DNA from: Thalassovita aquimarina
GTDB lineage: Bacteria; Pseudomonadota; Alphaproteobacteria; Rhodobacterales; Rhodobacteraceae
Assembly: GCF_018219815.1 (NCBI RefSeq)
Contig: NZ_JADMKU010000009.1
Coordinates: 1 to 64,000, forward strand
Direction of reading: 5' to 3'
Length of the DNA: 64,000 bases
Position 1 is the stretch's first letter, and each line of letters opens with the position of its first letter. The position numbers and the translations under genes are program-made. The notes under the pieces were generated by a model. That model was given only the letters and a program-made list of their open reading frames with translations. It had not been told where the DNA came from and ran no database searches. Shown piece by piece: positions 43,439 to 52,444 of this stretch.

Positions 43439-44263
43439 ATGGCTGATATGTCGCTGTTGTTAATGATGCTCGCGCTGCTGTTGGTGATCGGCGCCGTGGC
43501 CGGGGTGCTGGCCGGATTGCTGGGGGTCGGTGGCGGCATCGTTCTTGTCCCGGCGTTCTTCTACGCGTTCCAGACGCTGGGCTATGACGGGCCGCAATTG
43601 ATGCAGATGTGCCTTGCTACCTCGCTGGCCACGATCATCGTGACCTCGGTCCGTTCGGTGCTGAGCCACAACCGCAAGGGGGCGGTCGATTGGGACATCC
43701 TGAAGGGCTGGGCGCCCGGGATCGCCATCGGGGCCGTCATCGGGATGCTGACGGTTTCGTCGCTGCGTTCGGCCACGCTGCAGGGCATCTTCGGGGTGCT
43801 GGCCTTGGTGATCGGTGCCTATATGGGCTTTGGCCGGTCGGAATGGCGGCTGGGGCAGTCGATGCCGAAAGGGGTGGGCCGTGTGATCACTTCGCCCTTC
43901 GTCGGCTTCCTGTCGGTGCTGATGGGGATCGGCGGCGGCAGTTTCGGCGTGCCGCTGATGAGCCTGTTCAACACCCCCATTCACCGTGCGGTCGCGACAG
44001 CCGCGGGATTCGGCGTGATCATCGCCGTGCCCTCGGTGATCGGGTTCCTGTTCCTGCCGATCGATCCGGCCTATCGCCCGCCGCTGACCTTCGGCGCGGT
44101 GAACCTCGTCGCTTTCGGGGTGGTGATCGCGATGACCCTGCTGACCGCGCCTCTGGGCGTGAAGCTGGCCCATTCGATGGACCCCAAGCCGCTCAAGCGC
44201 GTCTTCGCGGTATTCCTGACGCTGGTGGCGCTGAACATGCTGCGCAAGGCGTTGGGGCTGTAA
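43439..44263 (+). CDS. TauE/SafE family membrane permease
   Basis: A 274-aa inner-membrane protein with about eight helices of the sulfite exporter TauE/SafE family. Repeats of the family motif are seen: GVLAGLLGVGGGIVLVPAF near the N terminus and FLSVLMGIGGGSFGVPLMSL in the second half. Members move small anions such as sulfite or sulfoacetate; the cargo is unknown. ATG 43439 follows GGGAAGAGAC. Convergent with the DUF1289 gene, separated by a long hairpin. Confidence 0.9.
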   Translation: MADMSLLLMMLALLLVIGAVAGVLAGLLGVGGGIVLVPAFFYAFQTLGYDGPQLMQMCLATSLATIIVTSVRSVLSHNRKGAVDWDILKGWAPGIAIGAVIGMLTVSSLRSATLQGIFGVLALVIGAYMGFGRSEWRLGQSMPKGVGRVITSPFVGFLSVLMGIGGGSFGVPLMSLFNTPIHRAVATAAGFGVIIAVPSVIGFLFLPIDPAYRPPLTFGAVNLVAFGVVIAMTLLTAPLGVKLAHSMDPKPLKRVFAVFLTLVALNMLRKALGL

Positions 44264-44285
44264 GTACCTGCACCGATAGAAACGA

Positions 44286-44322
44286 GGGCCACCGCCTGCC
44301 GGTGAACCGGCGGGCGTGGCCC
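44286..44322. terminator. Bidirectional hairpin between convergent genes
   Basis: GGGCCAC (44286-44292) pairs with GTGGCCC (44316-44322), and GCCTGCCGG with CCGGCGGGC around a TGAA loop, with one bulged C. About 16 pairs, midway between the TauE-family gene and the DUF1289 gene. No T run on either side. Confidence 0.55.
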
Positions 44323-44327
44323 GGTTC

Positions 44328-44561
44328 TCAGTCGCCGCGCCCGATCCGTGCGGCGCGGCCGCCGCGGCGTTTCTTCAGTTGCGGCGCGCGTTCCGGCAAC
44401 GCGTCCATGATGGCGCGCCGTTCCTCCGCGGACATCTTCGACCAGCGGGTGATTTCCTCGATGCTGCGGTAACAGCCGGTGCAGATTCGTTCCTGCGGGT
44501 GGATGACGCAGATGTTGACGCAGGGGCTTTGCACCTCGTCGCGTTTCCACACGTCGCTCAT
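44328..44561 (-). CDS. DUF1289 domain protein
   Basis: A 77-aa protein of the DUF1289 family. The Cys motif is CVNICVIHPQERICTGCYRS (four cysteines, likely a metal site), followed by EITRWSKMSAEERRAIM. Function is unknown; it is a typical small gene of proteobacteria. ATG overlaps the ruvX stop codon in ATGA (44558-44561). The C-terminal tail is Lys/Arg-rich. Confidence 0.93.
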   Translation of the reverse strand: MSDVWKRDEVQSPCVNICVIHPQERICTGCYRSIEEITRWSKMSAEERRAIMDALPERAPQLKKRRGGRAARIGRGD

Positions 44562-45034
44562 CCCGGGGCCCTCAGATTGCGCAGCCGGTCAAGGAAACCC
44601 TGCAGGATGAAGGACGCCGCCACGTTGTCGATCTTCTCGGCCCGCTTGGCGCGCGAGGTATCGGCCTCGATCAGCGCCCGTTCGGCAGCGACGGTGGACA
44701 ACCGTTCATCCCAGAACCCGATCGGCAGATCGGTCAACCGGCTGAGGTTGCGGGCGAAGGCGCGGGTCGATTGGCAGCGCGGTCCTTCGGACCCATCCAT
44801 GTTGCGCGGCAGGCCCAGAATGATTCCGCCAACCTGACGATCCGCCACGATCTGCAGCAGGCGTTCGGCATCCAGCCCGAACTTCTTGCGCCGGATGGTT
44901 TCCACCGGGCTGGCCACGCCCTGCAGCACGTCCGATATCGCCACGCCGATGGTCTTGTCGCCCAGATCGAGCCCGATCAGCGGGGAATGCGCGGGCAGGG
45001 CGGCGGCCAGATCCTCGACGTCGTCACAGATCAT
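44558..45034 (-). CDS. ruvX: Holliday junction resolvase-like RuvX (YqgF)
   Basis: RuvX/YqgF, 158 aa, RNase H-like fold, linked to 16S rRNA 5'-end processing and Holliday junction resolution. Signatures: LIGLDLGDKTIGVAISD (catalytic Asp), GLPRNMDGSEGPRCQ and FWDERLSTVAAERAL. The start at 45034 (MICDDVEDLA) overlaps the ccmI stop in ATGA. Longer frame from 45181 is rejected as it runs through ccmI. Forms a ccmI-ruvX-DUF1289 transcript. Confidence 0.95.
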   Translation of the reverse strand: MICDDVEDLAAALPAHSPLIGLDLGDKTIGVAISDVLQGVASPVETIRRKKFGLDAERLLQIVADRQVGGIILGLPRNMDGSEGPRCQSTRAFARNLSRLTDLPIGFWDERLSTVAAERALIEADTSRAKRAEKIDNVAASFILQGFLDRLRNLRAPG

Positions 45035-46260
45035 TGCAGCAGCCCCGCGCGCTCGGCGCCGGCGCGGACCGTGGCCAACGCATCGGGTTTGCCGGCGAAA
45101 ACCTGCTGCGCTTCGATCCAGATTTCCCGGGCCTTGTTGACCTCGCCCAGGACGCCATAGGCGCCGATCAGGCGGGACCATTCTTCCGGCGAACCGCCTT
45201 CGGTTCCCAGCCGTTCGGCCAGCCCGGCGACCATGTTGCGGATCATGTCCTGGCGGTCTTCCGCGCTCATGTCGCCGGCGGCGGCCATATCGGCGGCCGA
45301 GGGGCCCTTGAGCGGCGCGCCGGTGGACGGCATGGTGAACTTGACCCCGGCCAACTGGGCCAGTTCGGTGATCTGGCCGCGGATCGGCGGTATCCAGGGC
45401 GCGTTGGCAGGGCCCTCGCGCAACAGCTGGTTCCAGATTCGGAACGCCGCGTCGGGACGGCCCACCTGCGCGAACATCAGCCCCATGTAATACCGTGCCA
45501 CGCCGTTGCGCGGGTCGCGTTGCAGCGCCTGCCGCAGCGCCGCCTCGGCCTCGGGCGAGACATAGCCGCCAACACCAAGGATCATCAGGTCGGCCAGATC
45601 GGCATAGTCGGAGGCTTCCGCCTCCTCGCCAAGGATGGAGATCACCCGCGCCTGTGCTTCGTAAGCGGCCTTGAAGTTGCCCACCACCGCTTCGTTGCGG
45701 GCCAGCAGCTTATGCCCCTGCAGGTCGTCGGGCCGGTTTTGAACCGCCTCGCGCAACTGTTCCATCAGCTTCAGGAATTCCGCCGTCGGTTCGTTCGCCG
45801 GGGAGCGGGCGGGCATGGTGGTTTCCGCTTCCGCCTGGCTGGGGCGCGAGTTGCGGGTTTCTTCGGCCATCTCGATCCGGCTATTCAGGCCCAGATCGCC
45901 ATAGCCCGGCACGCCCAGTTGCCGGTAAAGCAGAAGCGACCCGCCGATCAGGCCCAGAACCGCCGCCGCGGCCAGAACCCGGCCCAGCCCCTGCGGCTGA
46001 CCGCCGGTGTCACCGCCCTTTTGCAGTTGCGCGTCGGCAGCCAGGATGCGGCGGGAAATCTCGGCCCGGGTGCGTTCGGCATCCTCGGCCCCGATCACGC
46101 CGCGGGCGAGGTCGCGGTCCACTTCCTTCAGCTGGTCGCGATAGACCCGCAGGTCATAGGCTGCGGGCGGTTCGTCCCCTGGGCGACCGCGCAGCAGCGC
46201 CAGCGCGAGAATTCCGGAAACGACCAGGGCGATCGCGGCGGTGATGATCCAAAACAGCAT
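45031..46260 (-). CDS. ccmI: Cytochrome c biogenesis protein CcmI
   Basis: CcmI (CycH), 409 aa, the apocytochrome c chaperone of system I maturation. Two N-terminal helices (about residues 3-25 and 93-112) flank a conserved cytoplasmic loop (DQLKEVDRDLARGVIGAEDA). The periplasmic part is a TPR domain (GHKLLARNEAVVGNFKAAYE, RDPRNGVARYYMGLMFAQVG). Translationally coupled to ruvX, an arrangement seen in Rhodobacteraceae, although other ccm genes are elsewhere. Confidence 0.94.
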   Translation of the reverse strand: MLFWIITAAIALVVSGILALALLRGRPGDEPPAAYDLRVYRDQLKEVDRDLARGVIGAEDAERTRAEISRRILAADAQLQKGGDTGGQPQGLGRVLAAAAVLGLIGGSLLLYRQLGVPGYGDLGLNSRIEMAEETRNSRPSQAEAETTMPARSPANEPTAEFLKLMEQLREAVQNRPDDLQGHKLLARNEAVVGNFKAAYEAQARVISILGEEAEASDYADLADLMILGVGGYVSPEAEAALRQALQRDPRNGVARYYMGLMFAQVGRPDAAFRIWNQLLREGPANAPWIPPIRGQITELAQLAGVKFTMPSTGAPLKGPSAADMAAAGDMSAEDRQDMIRNMVAGLAERLGTEGGSPEEWSRLIGAYGVLGEVNKAREIWIEAQQVFAGKPDALATVRAGAERAGLLQ

Positions 46261-46448
46261 GAAGCCTCCTTCATTTCGTCAAACATGTATATGCGCCGGG
46301 CGTTTGGAAAAAGGGTAAACTGCCGCAATGGCACTGCATGTCGCAACCGAGCGCAATTGTGACGCATAGAAACGGGGCCGCGGCGCGCTGCGGGTTCAGT
46401 AAAGTAGGGGACAGAAACACCACCGGATTCGGGGCAAGAGACACGCAC

Positions 46449-47693
46449 ATGAGACGCTATTCCGCCTTCGCCATCGCCCGGGAAGCCGCCCGTTACCACT
46501 CCGGATGGGAACGTGCCTGGGCTTCGCCGGAACCGAAGAAAAAATACGACGTGATCATCGTCGGCGCTGGCGGGCATGGTTTGGCCACTGCCTATTACCT
46601 CGGTAAAAACTTCGGCATCACCAACGTGGCGGTGCTGGAAAAGGGTTGGCTGGGCGGCGGCAACACCGGACGCAACACCACCATCATCCGCTCGAACTAC
46701 CTGCAGGATACTTCCGCCGCGATCTATGAAAAGGCGCGCTCGCTCTATGAAACGATGAGCCAGGACCTGAACTACAACGTCATGTTCAGCCCCCGCGGCG
46801 TGATCATGCTGGCCCAGACCGAACACGAGGTCCGCGGCTACCAGCGCACCGCGCATGCCAACGCGCTGCAGGGGGTGAAGACCGAGTTCATCGGGCCGCA
46901 GCGGGTCAAGGAACTGGTGCCGATCATCAACATTTCCGGCCCGCGCTACCCGGTTCTGGGCGGGCTGTGGCAGGAACGCGGCGGCACCGCGCGCCACGAT
47001 GCGGTGGCCTGGGGCTATGCCCGCGCCTGTTCCGACATGGGCATGGATATCATCCAGAAATGCGAAGTGACGGGCGTCCGCCGCGAAGGCGGTAAGGTCG
47101 TCGGCGTCGATACAACCAAGGGCGCGATCGATTGCGACAAGCTGGGGCTGGTGGTGGCGGGCCATTCCGGCGTTCTGGCCGACATGGCCGGGTTCCGGCT
47201 GCCGATTGAATCGCTGGCGCTGCAGGCGCTGGTGTCAGAGCCGATCAAGCCCTGCATGGATGTGGTGGTCATGGCCAACACGGTGCACGGCTACATGAGC
47301 CAGTCCGACAAGGGCGAAATGGTGATCGGCGGCGGCACCGACGGATTCAACAACTACACCCAACGCGGATCGTTCCACCATGTCGAGGAAACCGTGCGGG
47401 CGCTGGTGGAAACCTTCCCGATGATTTCACGGCTGAAGATGCTGCGGCAATGGGGCGGCATCGTCGATATGACCGGCGACCGTTCCCCGATCCTGTCGAA
47501 AACGCCGGTCGAGGGTGTGTTCGTCAATTGCGGCTGGGGCACCGGCGGATTCAAGTCGATCCCCGGTTCGGGCTGGGCGATGGCGGAACTGATGGCCAAG
47601 GGGCATTCGCCGCTGGCGGAGGAATTTGGCCTGAACCGCTTCGCCGAAGGCCGTTTCATCGACGAAAGCGTAGCAGCGGGGGTGGCGCACTGA
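46449..47693 (+). CDS. soxB: Sarcosine oxidase subunit beta
   Basis: Beta subunit of heterotetrameric sarcosine oxidase, 414 aa, carrying noncovalent FAD and covalent FMN. Rossmann motif DVIIVGAGGHGLATAYYL near residue 35, GGNTGRNTTIIRSNYL, and His183 in GGTARHDAVAWGYARA, the position that binds FMN covalently in characterised enzymes. ATG 46449 is chosen; the longer frame from 46338 is not conserved in character. First gene of soxBDAG, which oxidises sarcosine to glycine, giving hydrogen peroxide and methylene-tetrahydrofolate. Confidence 0.96.
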   Translation: MRRYSAFAIAREAARYHSGWERAWASPEPKKKYDVIIVGAGGHGLATAYYLGKNFGITNVAVLEKGWLGGGNTGRNTTIIRSNYLQDTSAAIYEKARSLYETMSQDLNYNVMFSPRGVIMLAQTEHEVRGYQRTAHANALQGVKTEFIGPQRVKELVPIINISGPRYPVLGGLWQERGGTARHDAVAWGYARACSDMGMDIIQKCEVTGVRREGGKVVGVDTTKGAIDCDKLGLVVAGHSGVLADMAGFRLPIESLALQALVSEPIKPCMDVVVMANTVHGYMSQSDKGEMVIGGGTDGFNNYTQRGSFHHVEETVRALVETFPMISRLKMLRQWGGIVDMTGDRSPILSKTPVEGVFVNCGWGTGGFKSIPGSGWAMAELMAKGHSPLAEEFGLNRFAEGRFIDESVAAGVAH

Positions 47694-47754
47694 TGTTGTA
47701 CTCGACACCGCACCGCCCGACCGCCCCCTTTAGCCCTGTCAGGGAGATGCCAAA

Positions 47755-48084
47755 ATGCTGATCCTTCATTGCCCCTATTGCGGCGTCGATGCCGAGGAAA
47801 CCGAACTGCACGCAGGCGGCGAGGCGCATCTGAAACGTTTCGGCCCCGGTTCCTCCGACGCCGATTTCGAGTCCTACCTGTTCGGCCGCGAAAACCCCAA
47901 GGGGGTGCATTTCGAACGCTGGCGCCACGTGAACGGCTGCGGCAAGTGGTTCCACGCCGCCCGCTGCACCGCCACGCTGGAGGTGTTCGGCACCTATTCC
48001 GCGCAGGTGCTTGAACCGCCGCAGGACATCAGGGACGCGATCACCGCCAAGCGCCCCGGCTGGTCATGGAGGGATATCCAATGA
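47755..48084 (+). CDS. soxD: Sarcosine oxidase subunit delta
   Basis: The small zinc-binding delta subunit, 109 aa. Metal ligands are seen in HCPYCGVDAEETELH and the later VNGCGKWFHAARC. It caps the alpha subunit. GGGAGA at 47742-47747 serves as ribosome binding site. Follows soxB by 61 bp and precedes soxA by 62 bp. Confidence 0.95.
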   Translation: MLILHCPYCGVDAEETELHAGGEAHLKRFGPGSSDADFESYLFGRENPKGVHFERWRHVNGCGKWFHAARCTATLEVFGTYSAQVLEPPQDIRDAITAKRPGWSWRDIQ

Positions 48085-48146
48085 TCCTTCATCTCGGCAA
48101 CGATACCCGAATTCCAACACTCACCACGGCCAAGGAGGTCTGACAG

Positions 48147-51100
48147 ATGAGCACCCGTCTGGCCACGAAGGCCCGCCTTCTCAACACCGACAAGCAAATC
48201 CGTTTCAGCTTCAACGGCAAGCAGATGATCGGCTACGAGGGCGATACGCTCGCCTCGGCGCTGCTGGCCAATGGTCAGATGATGATGGGCCGGTCGTTCA
48301 AATACCACCGCCCGCGTGGCGTCATCGCCAGCGGGGCGGAGGAACCCAATGCACTGGTCGGTCTCGGCTCCGGCGCGCGTTTCGAACCGAACCAGCGCGC
48401 CACCACGACCGAACTGTTCGACGGGCTGTCGGCCACCTCGCAAAACCACTGGCCCAGCCTGGAATTCGACATCGGCGCGGTGAATAACAAGCTCGCGCGG
48501 TTCTTCCCGGCGGGTTTTTATTACAAGACCTTCATGGCGCCGCGGGCGGCGTGGAAATCGGTGTTCGAACCCATCGTCCGGCAATCGGCGGGCCTGGGCA
48601 AGGTGCCGAAGGACCGCGACGCCGACCGCTACGAACATTTCTATGCCTTCATGGACGTGGTCGTCGTTGGCGGCGGGGTCGCCGGATTGCAGGCGGCCAA
48701 GGCGGCGGCGCAATCGGGTGCTAAGGTGCTGCTGCTGGAGCAGACCGCCCATTGGGGCGGGCGCGCGCCGGTGGACGGCGGCGTGATCGACGGCCAGCCT
48801 GTGGATAAGTTCGTGGAGGAATTGGTTTCCGAGCTGGAAACCATGCCGAACGTCACGCTGCGCCTGCGCTGCATGGCATCGGGGGTTTACGACCACGGTT
48901 ACGTGCTGGGCTATGAGCGGCTGACGGACCACGCGCCCGAGGCATCCGGCCCCCGCCACCGTCTGTGGCGGGTCCGCGCCAAACAGGTGGTGACGGCGAC
49001 CGGTGCGATCGAACGCCCGCTCAGTTTCGCGGGCAACGACGTGCCCGGCGTCATGTTGGCCTCGGCTATCCGAGACTATGCCGTCGATTACGGCGTGTCG
49101 GTGGGCGACCGTACCGTTGTGGTGACCAACAACGACGATGCCTATCGTACTGCAATCACACTGAAAAACCTCGGGCTGGAAGTGCCGGCGGTGATCGATG
49201 CGCGGGCCTCGGCCGGCGGGGAGCTGGCCGAGGAGGCCAAGGCGCTTGGCATCCGGGTCGAGACCGGCAAGGGCATCGCCAAGGTGCAGGGCAGCAAGCG
49301 CGTCACCGGTGTCGCCATCTGTTCGCAGGCGGGCGAAGGCGCGGTGATCGAGGAAATCCCCTGTGACGCGGTGGCGATGTCGGGCGGCTGGTCGCCGGTC
49401 GTGCATCTGTGGTCGCATTGCGGCGGCAAGCTGATCTGGGATGACGTAAGGTCAATGTTCCGCCCGGATGTGGACAAAGCCCCGACCGGGGCCGACGGGC
49501 AAGGCTTCGTCGTCGCAGCGGGCAGCGCAAATGGCCTGCTGCATTTGCAAAACATTCTGGCCGACGCCCAGGCCGCGGGTGCCTCGGCTGCGAAAGCGGC
49601 CGGGTTCACCCCGAAAAGCGCGGCAGCACCGGAGGCGCAGGCGCGCGAGGAAGCCCCGATCGAACCCGTCTGGCTGATGCCGCAGGGGGCAGGGCCGAAG
49701 CTGCGTATGAAGGCGTGGCTTGATTTCCAAAACGACGTGAAGGTCTCCGACGTGATGCTGGCGGCGCAGGAAGGTTATGAAAGTGTCGAACATACCAAGC
49801 GTTACACCACGCTGGGCATGGCGACCGATCAGGGCAAGCTTTCCAACATCAACGGGCTGGCGACGCTGGCGCGGTCGCTCAACGCCGATATCCCGCAGGT
49901 GGGCACCACCACTTTCCGCCCTCCCTATACGCCGATTTCGATGGGCGCCATTGCGGGCGAGGCGCGCGGCGAGATCTTCCAGCCGCTGCGCAAGACCCCG
50001 ATGCATGGCTGGCATGAAGAGCACGGCGCGCATTGGGAACCGGTCGGTCACTGGCGGCGGCCCTATTGCTACCCGCGTCAGGGCGAAAGCCACGCCGATG
50101 CCGTGGCGCGCGAAATCAACCAGACGCGCAAGTCGGTGGGTATGCTGGATGCCTCGACGCTGGGCAAGATCATCGTCAAGGGGCCGGATGCTGGTAAATT
50201 CCTCGACATGCTCTACACCAACATGATGAGCACGCTGAAGCCGGGCAAATGCCGTTACGGGCTGATGTGCAGCGAAAACGGCTTCCTGATCGACGACGGC
50301 GTGGTGGCGCGGATCGACGAGGATACCTTCCTGTGCCACACCACCACTGGCGGCGCCGATCGCATCCATGGCCACATGGAGGAATGGCTGCAGACCGAAT
50401 GGTGGGACTGGAAGGTCTATACCGCCAACGTGACCGAGCAATACGCCCAGATCGCCGTGGTGGGCCCCAATGCCCGCAAACTGCTGGAAAAACTGGGCGG
50501 CATGGACGTGTCGAAGGACACGCTGCCCTTCATGCAGTGGCAGGACGGCGAATTGGCCGGGATCGGCGTTCGGGTTTACCGCATCTCCTTCTCGGGGGAA
50601 CTCAGCTACGAAATCGCCGTGCCCGCCAGCAACGGCCGGGCGCTGTGGGACAAGATCGCCGAAGCAGGGGCCGAGTTCGGCATCATGCCCTACGGCACCG
50701 AGGCGCTGCACGTGATGCGGGCCGAAAAGGGCTTCATCATGATCGGCGACGAAACCGACGGCACGGTGATCCCGCAGGACCTCGGCCTTACTTGGGCGAT
50801 TTCCAAGAAGAAGGAAGATTACTTGGGCAAGCGGGCGCAGGCGCGGTCGCACATGACCGATCCGAAGCGCTGGAAACTGGTCGGGCTGGAAACGATCGAC
50901 GGCAGCGTGCTGCCCGACGGGGCCTACGCGGTGGCCGAGGGCACCAATGCCAACGGGCAGCGCAACACGCAGGGGCGGGTGACCTCGACCTACCATTCGC
51001 CGACCCTGGGCAAGGGGATCGCGATGGGGCTGGTGCTGAACGGCCCCGACAGGATGGGCGAGGTGATCGATTTCCCGGGCACCGACGGCAAGACCTACAA

Positions 51101-51158
51101 GGCGCGGATCTGCGATCCGGTCTTCTACGACAAGGACGGGGAGAAGCAGAATGTCTGA
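48147..51158 (+). CDS. soxA: Sarcosine oxidase subunit alpha
   Basis: The large alpha subunit, 1003 aa, which binds NAD and tetrahydrofolate. The N-terminal ferredoxin-like domain (FSFNGKQMIGYEGDTLASAL, SFKYHRPRGVIASG) is followed by a Rossmann domain (DVVVVGGGVAGLQAAKAAAQ near residue 171) and a zone of electron-transfer folds. The C-terminal 380 residues form an aminomethyltransferase (GcvT) domain (GMLDASTLGKIIVKGPDA, ISFSGELSYEIAVP, MRAEKGFIMIGDETDGT). AAGGAGG at 48132-48138 is a strong ribosome binding site. Overlaps soxG by 8 bp. Confidence 0.96.
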   Translation: MSTRLATKARLLNTDKQIRFSFNGKQMIGYEGDTLASALLANGQMMMGRSFKYHRPRGVIASGAEEPNALVGLGSGARFEPNQRATTTELFDGLSATSQNHWPSLEFDIGAVNNKLARFFPAGFYYKTFMAPRAAWKSVFEPIVRQSAGLGKVPKDRDADRYEHFYAFMDVVVVGGGVAGLQAAKAAAQSGAKVLLLEQTAHWGGRAPVDGGVIDGQPVDKFVEELVSELETMPNVTLRLRCMASGVYDHGYVLGYERLTDHAPEASGPRHRLWRVRAKQVVTATGAIERPLSFAGNDVPGVMLASAIRDYAVDYGVSVGDRTVVVTNNDDAYRTAITLKNLGLEVPAVIDARASAGGELAEEAKALGIRVETGKGIAKVQGSKRVTGVAICSQAGEGAVIEEIPCDAVAMSGGWSPVVHLWSHCGGKLIWDDVRSMFRPDVDKAPTGADGQGFVVAAGSANGLLHLQNILADAQAAGASAAKAAGFTPKSAAAPEAQAREEAPIEPVWLMPQGAGPKLRMKAWLDFQNDVKVSDVMLAAQEGYESVEHTKRYTTLGMATDQGKLSNINGLATLARSLNADIPQVGTTTFRPPYTPISMGAIAGEARGEIFQPLRKTPMHGWHEEHGAHWEPVGHWRRPYCYPRQGESHADAVAREINQTRKSVGMLDASTLGKIIVKGPDAGKFLDMLYTNMMSTLKPGKCRYGLMCSENGFLIDDGVVARIDEDTFLCHTTTGGADRIHGHMEEWLQTEWWDWKVYTANVTEQYAQIAVVGPNARKLLEKLGGMDVSKDTLPFMQWQDGELAGIGVRVYRISFSGELSYEIAVPASNGRALWDKIAEAGAEFGIMPYGTEALHVMRAEKGFIMIGDETDGTVIPQDLGLTWAISKKKEDYLGKRAQARSHMTDPKRWKLVGLETIDGSVLPDGAYAVAEGTNANGQRNTQGRVTSTYHSPTLGKGIAMGLVLNGPDRMGEVIDFPGTDGKTYKARICDPVFYDKDGEKQNV

Positions 51159-51723
51159 GCTCAGCGCATTGAACGGCGCCGCGTTCCACGGGACCGTCAC
51201 GGTCGAGGATGCGGGCCTGCAGGGCATGATCGCGCTGCGTGGCGACCTGGCCTCGGCCAAGCTGGCCAAGGCGGTGAAGGTGGCGACCGGGCTGGCGATC
51301 CCGGCAGTGCGCAAGATCAGTTCGGAAGGTGACAAGGCCGTGGCCTGGATGTCACCCGACGAATTGCTGATCCTGGCGCCCTACGAGGATACGGGCGATG
51401 TCGTCGCGCAACTGAACGAAGCGCTGGCCGGGGAGCACGTGCTGGTGCAGAACCTGTCGGACGCCCGCGCGACCTTTAGCCTGACCGGCGCGCCCGGGGC
51501 ACTGCGCGAAGTGCTGGCCAAGCTGGCGCCGGTGGACCTGTCGCCCGATGCGTTCGGTCCGGGAGACTTCCGCCGCACGCGACTTGCGCAGGTGGCTGGT
51601 GCCTTCTGGTTCGAAGACACCACCACGGCGCGGGTGATCTGTTTCCGGTCGGTGGCGGAATATGTCTACGGACTTCTGTGCGTTTCGGCGGAAGATGGCG
51701 GCGAGGTCGGGATTTTCGGCTGA
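51151..51723 (+). CDS. soxG: Sarcosine oxidase subunit gamma
   Basis: Gamma subunit, 190 aa, a GcvT-related scaffold without a known catalytic role. Conserved stretch: AVAWMSPDELLILAPYE and CFRSVAEYVYGLLCV near the C terminus. Starts inside the end of soxA (ATGTCTGA), hence translationally coupled; last gene of soxBDAG. Confidence 0.94.
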   Translation: MSELSALNGAAFHGTVTVEDAGLQGMIALRGDLASAKLAKAVKVATGLAIPAVRKISSEGDKAVAWMSPDELLILAPYEDTGDVVAQLNEALAGEHVLVQNLSDARATFSLTGAPGALREVLAKLAPVDLSPDAFGPGDFRRTRLAQVAGAFWFEDTTTARVICFRSVAEYVYGLLCVSAEDGGEVGIFG

Positions 51724-51799
51724 TCCTGACCTCGGAACCACCCGAGGCGGAAATGGGCGCTTTACCAACCACTCAAACGGCTTGCAGAAGATACTGAGG

Positions 51800-51825
51800 G
51801 TTGATATTGATCGGTAAATATCAAC
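51800..51825. promoter_or_regulatory. Inverted repeat before a small exported protein gene
   Basis: GTTGATATT (51800-51808), 8-nt spacer, AATATCAAC (51817-51825): nine perfect AT-rich pairs ending 14 bp before the start codon at 51840, directly against the ribosome binding site region. As DNA it could be an operator for a dimer; as RNA a hairpin masking translation. Confidence 0.5.
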
Positions 51826-51839
51826 TTAAGGTGTTTGAG

Positions 51840-52184
51840 ATGCTTCGTCCTATTGCAACCGCTGCGGCGCTTATTCTTTCGGTCCAATCCGCTGTTTCTT
51901 CTGTTTACGAATGCGACATTACAAAACCGTCTAAGGACGGTTGGATGGGCAAGGATATCATCTTCGGGATCAATGAGAAGGACAAGGTTGCGGCGGTTCT
52001 CGACGGGGTCATCATGTCGGTTCAGGACAGCCCGCTGATTACAAAGGTGGAGGTGGCGCCAAAGCGCTATACAATTCGTTGGGAGGTTAAAGGGCTTGAG
52101 GCGGTGGAACCATCAGGTAGCATCGGTCCTGTTGGTTACAAAGCAATCATATTGCGCAAGACCAACAACTGGTTCTTTCGGTAA
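51840..52184 (+). CDS. Small exported hypothetical protein
   Basis: A 114-aa unrecognised protein with a signal peptide (MLRPIATAAALILSVQSAVS, cleavage near SVYEC). The mature part has one Cys and is beta-rich (DIIFGINEKDKVAAVLDGVI, YTIRWEVKGLEAVE). ATG 51840 after TTAAGG is preferred to a TTG at 51801, which would start inside the inverted repeat. Codon use is less GC-biased than in its neighbours. It lies alone between soxG and sodB. Many Rhodobacteraceae genomes have such small secreted proteins, but I cannot assign a function. Confidence 0.7.
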   Translation: MLRPIATAAALILSVQSAVSSVYECDITKPSKDGWMGKDIIFGINEKDKVAAVLDGVIMSVQDSPLITKVEVAPKRYTIRWEVKGLEAVEPSGSIGPVGYKAIILRKTNNWFFR

Positions 52185-52375
52185 ACGTGCCTGGTTATGC
52201 CAACAACACGCGTGGCGAAGGCGTCTGCCGGCTGCAGAAGAAATAAGGGGTGTCGGGGCGCGATGCGGTCGCGTTGTCGGCGAACCGTGCAAACCCTACT
52301 GCTGACAAAACCCGCCCTATTGTGATACCCGCACAGATATCGGCGGAACCGGCCGAAGAATATTGGCGACAGGGC

Positions 52376-52402
52376 TTGACCTTCCCGCCCAAACCCTACC
52401 AT
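52376..52402 (+). promoter_or_regulatory. Possible sodB promoter
   Basis: TTGACC (52376-52381) and TACCAT (52397-52402) with a 15-base spacer, 43 bp upstream of the sodB start. The -35 is good and the spacing short, so this is tentative. The other 260 bases between 52185 and 52444 hold no visible gene. Confidence 0.35.
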
Positions 52403-52444
52403 TTTCCGCAGGAAACAAACGCTCGAACCGAAAAGGATTTTCCC

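Noticed and set aside
47696-47764. 22-codon frame between soxB and soxD
   Set aside because: Starts on the soxB stop but runs through the soxD ribosome binding site and start; no conservation signal and better explained as a spacer.
49452-51335. A 627-codon minus-strand frame
   Set aside because: Antisense of soxA, which has full domain support on the plus strand.
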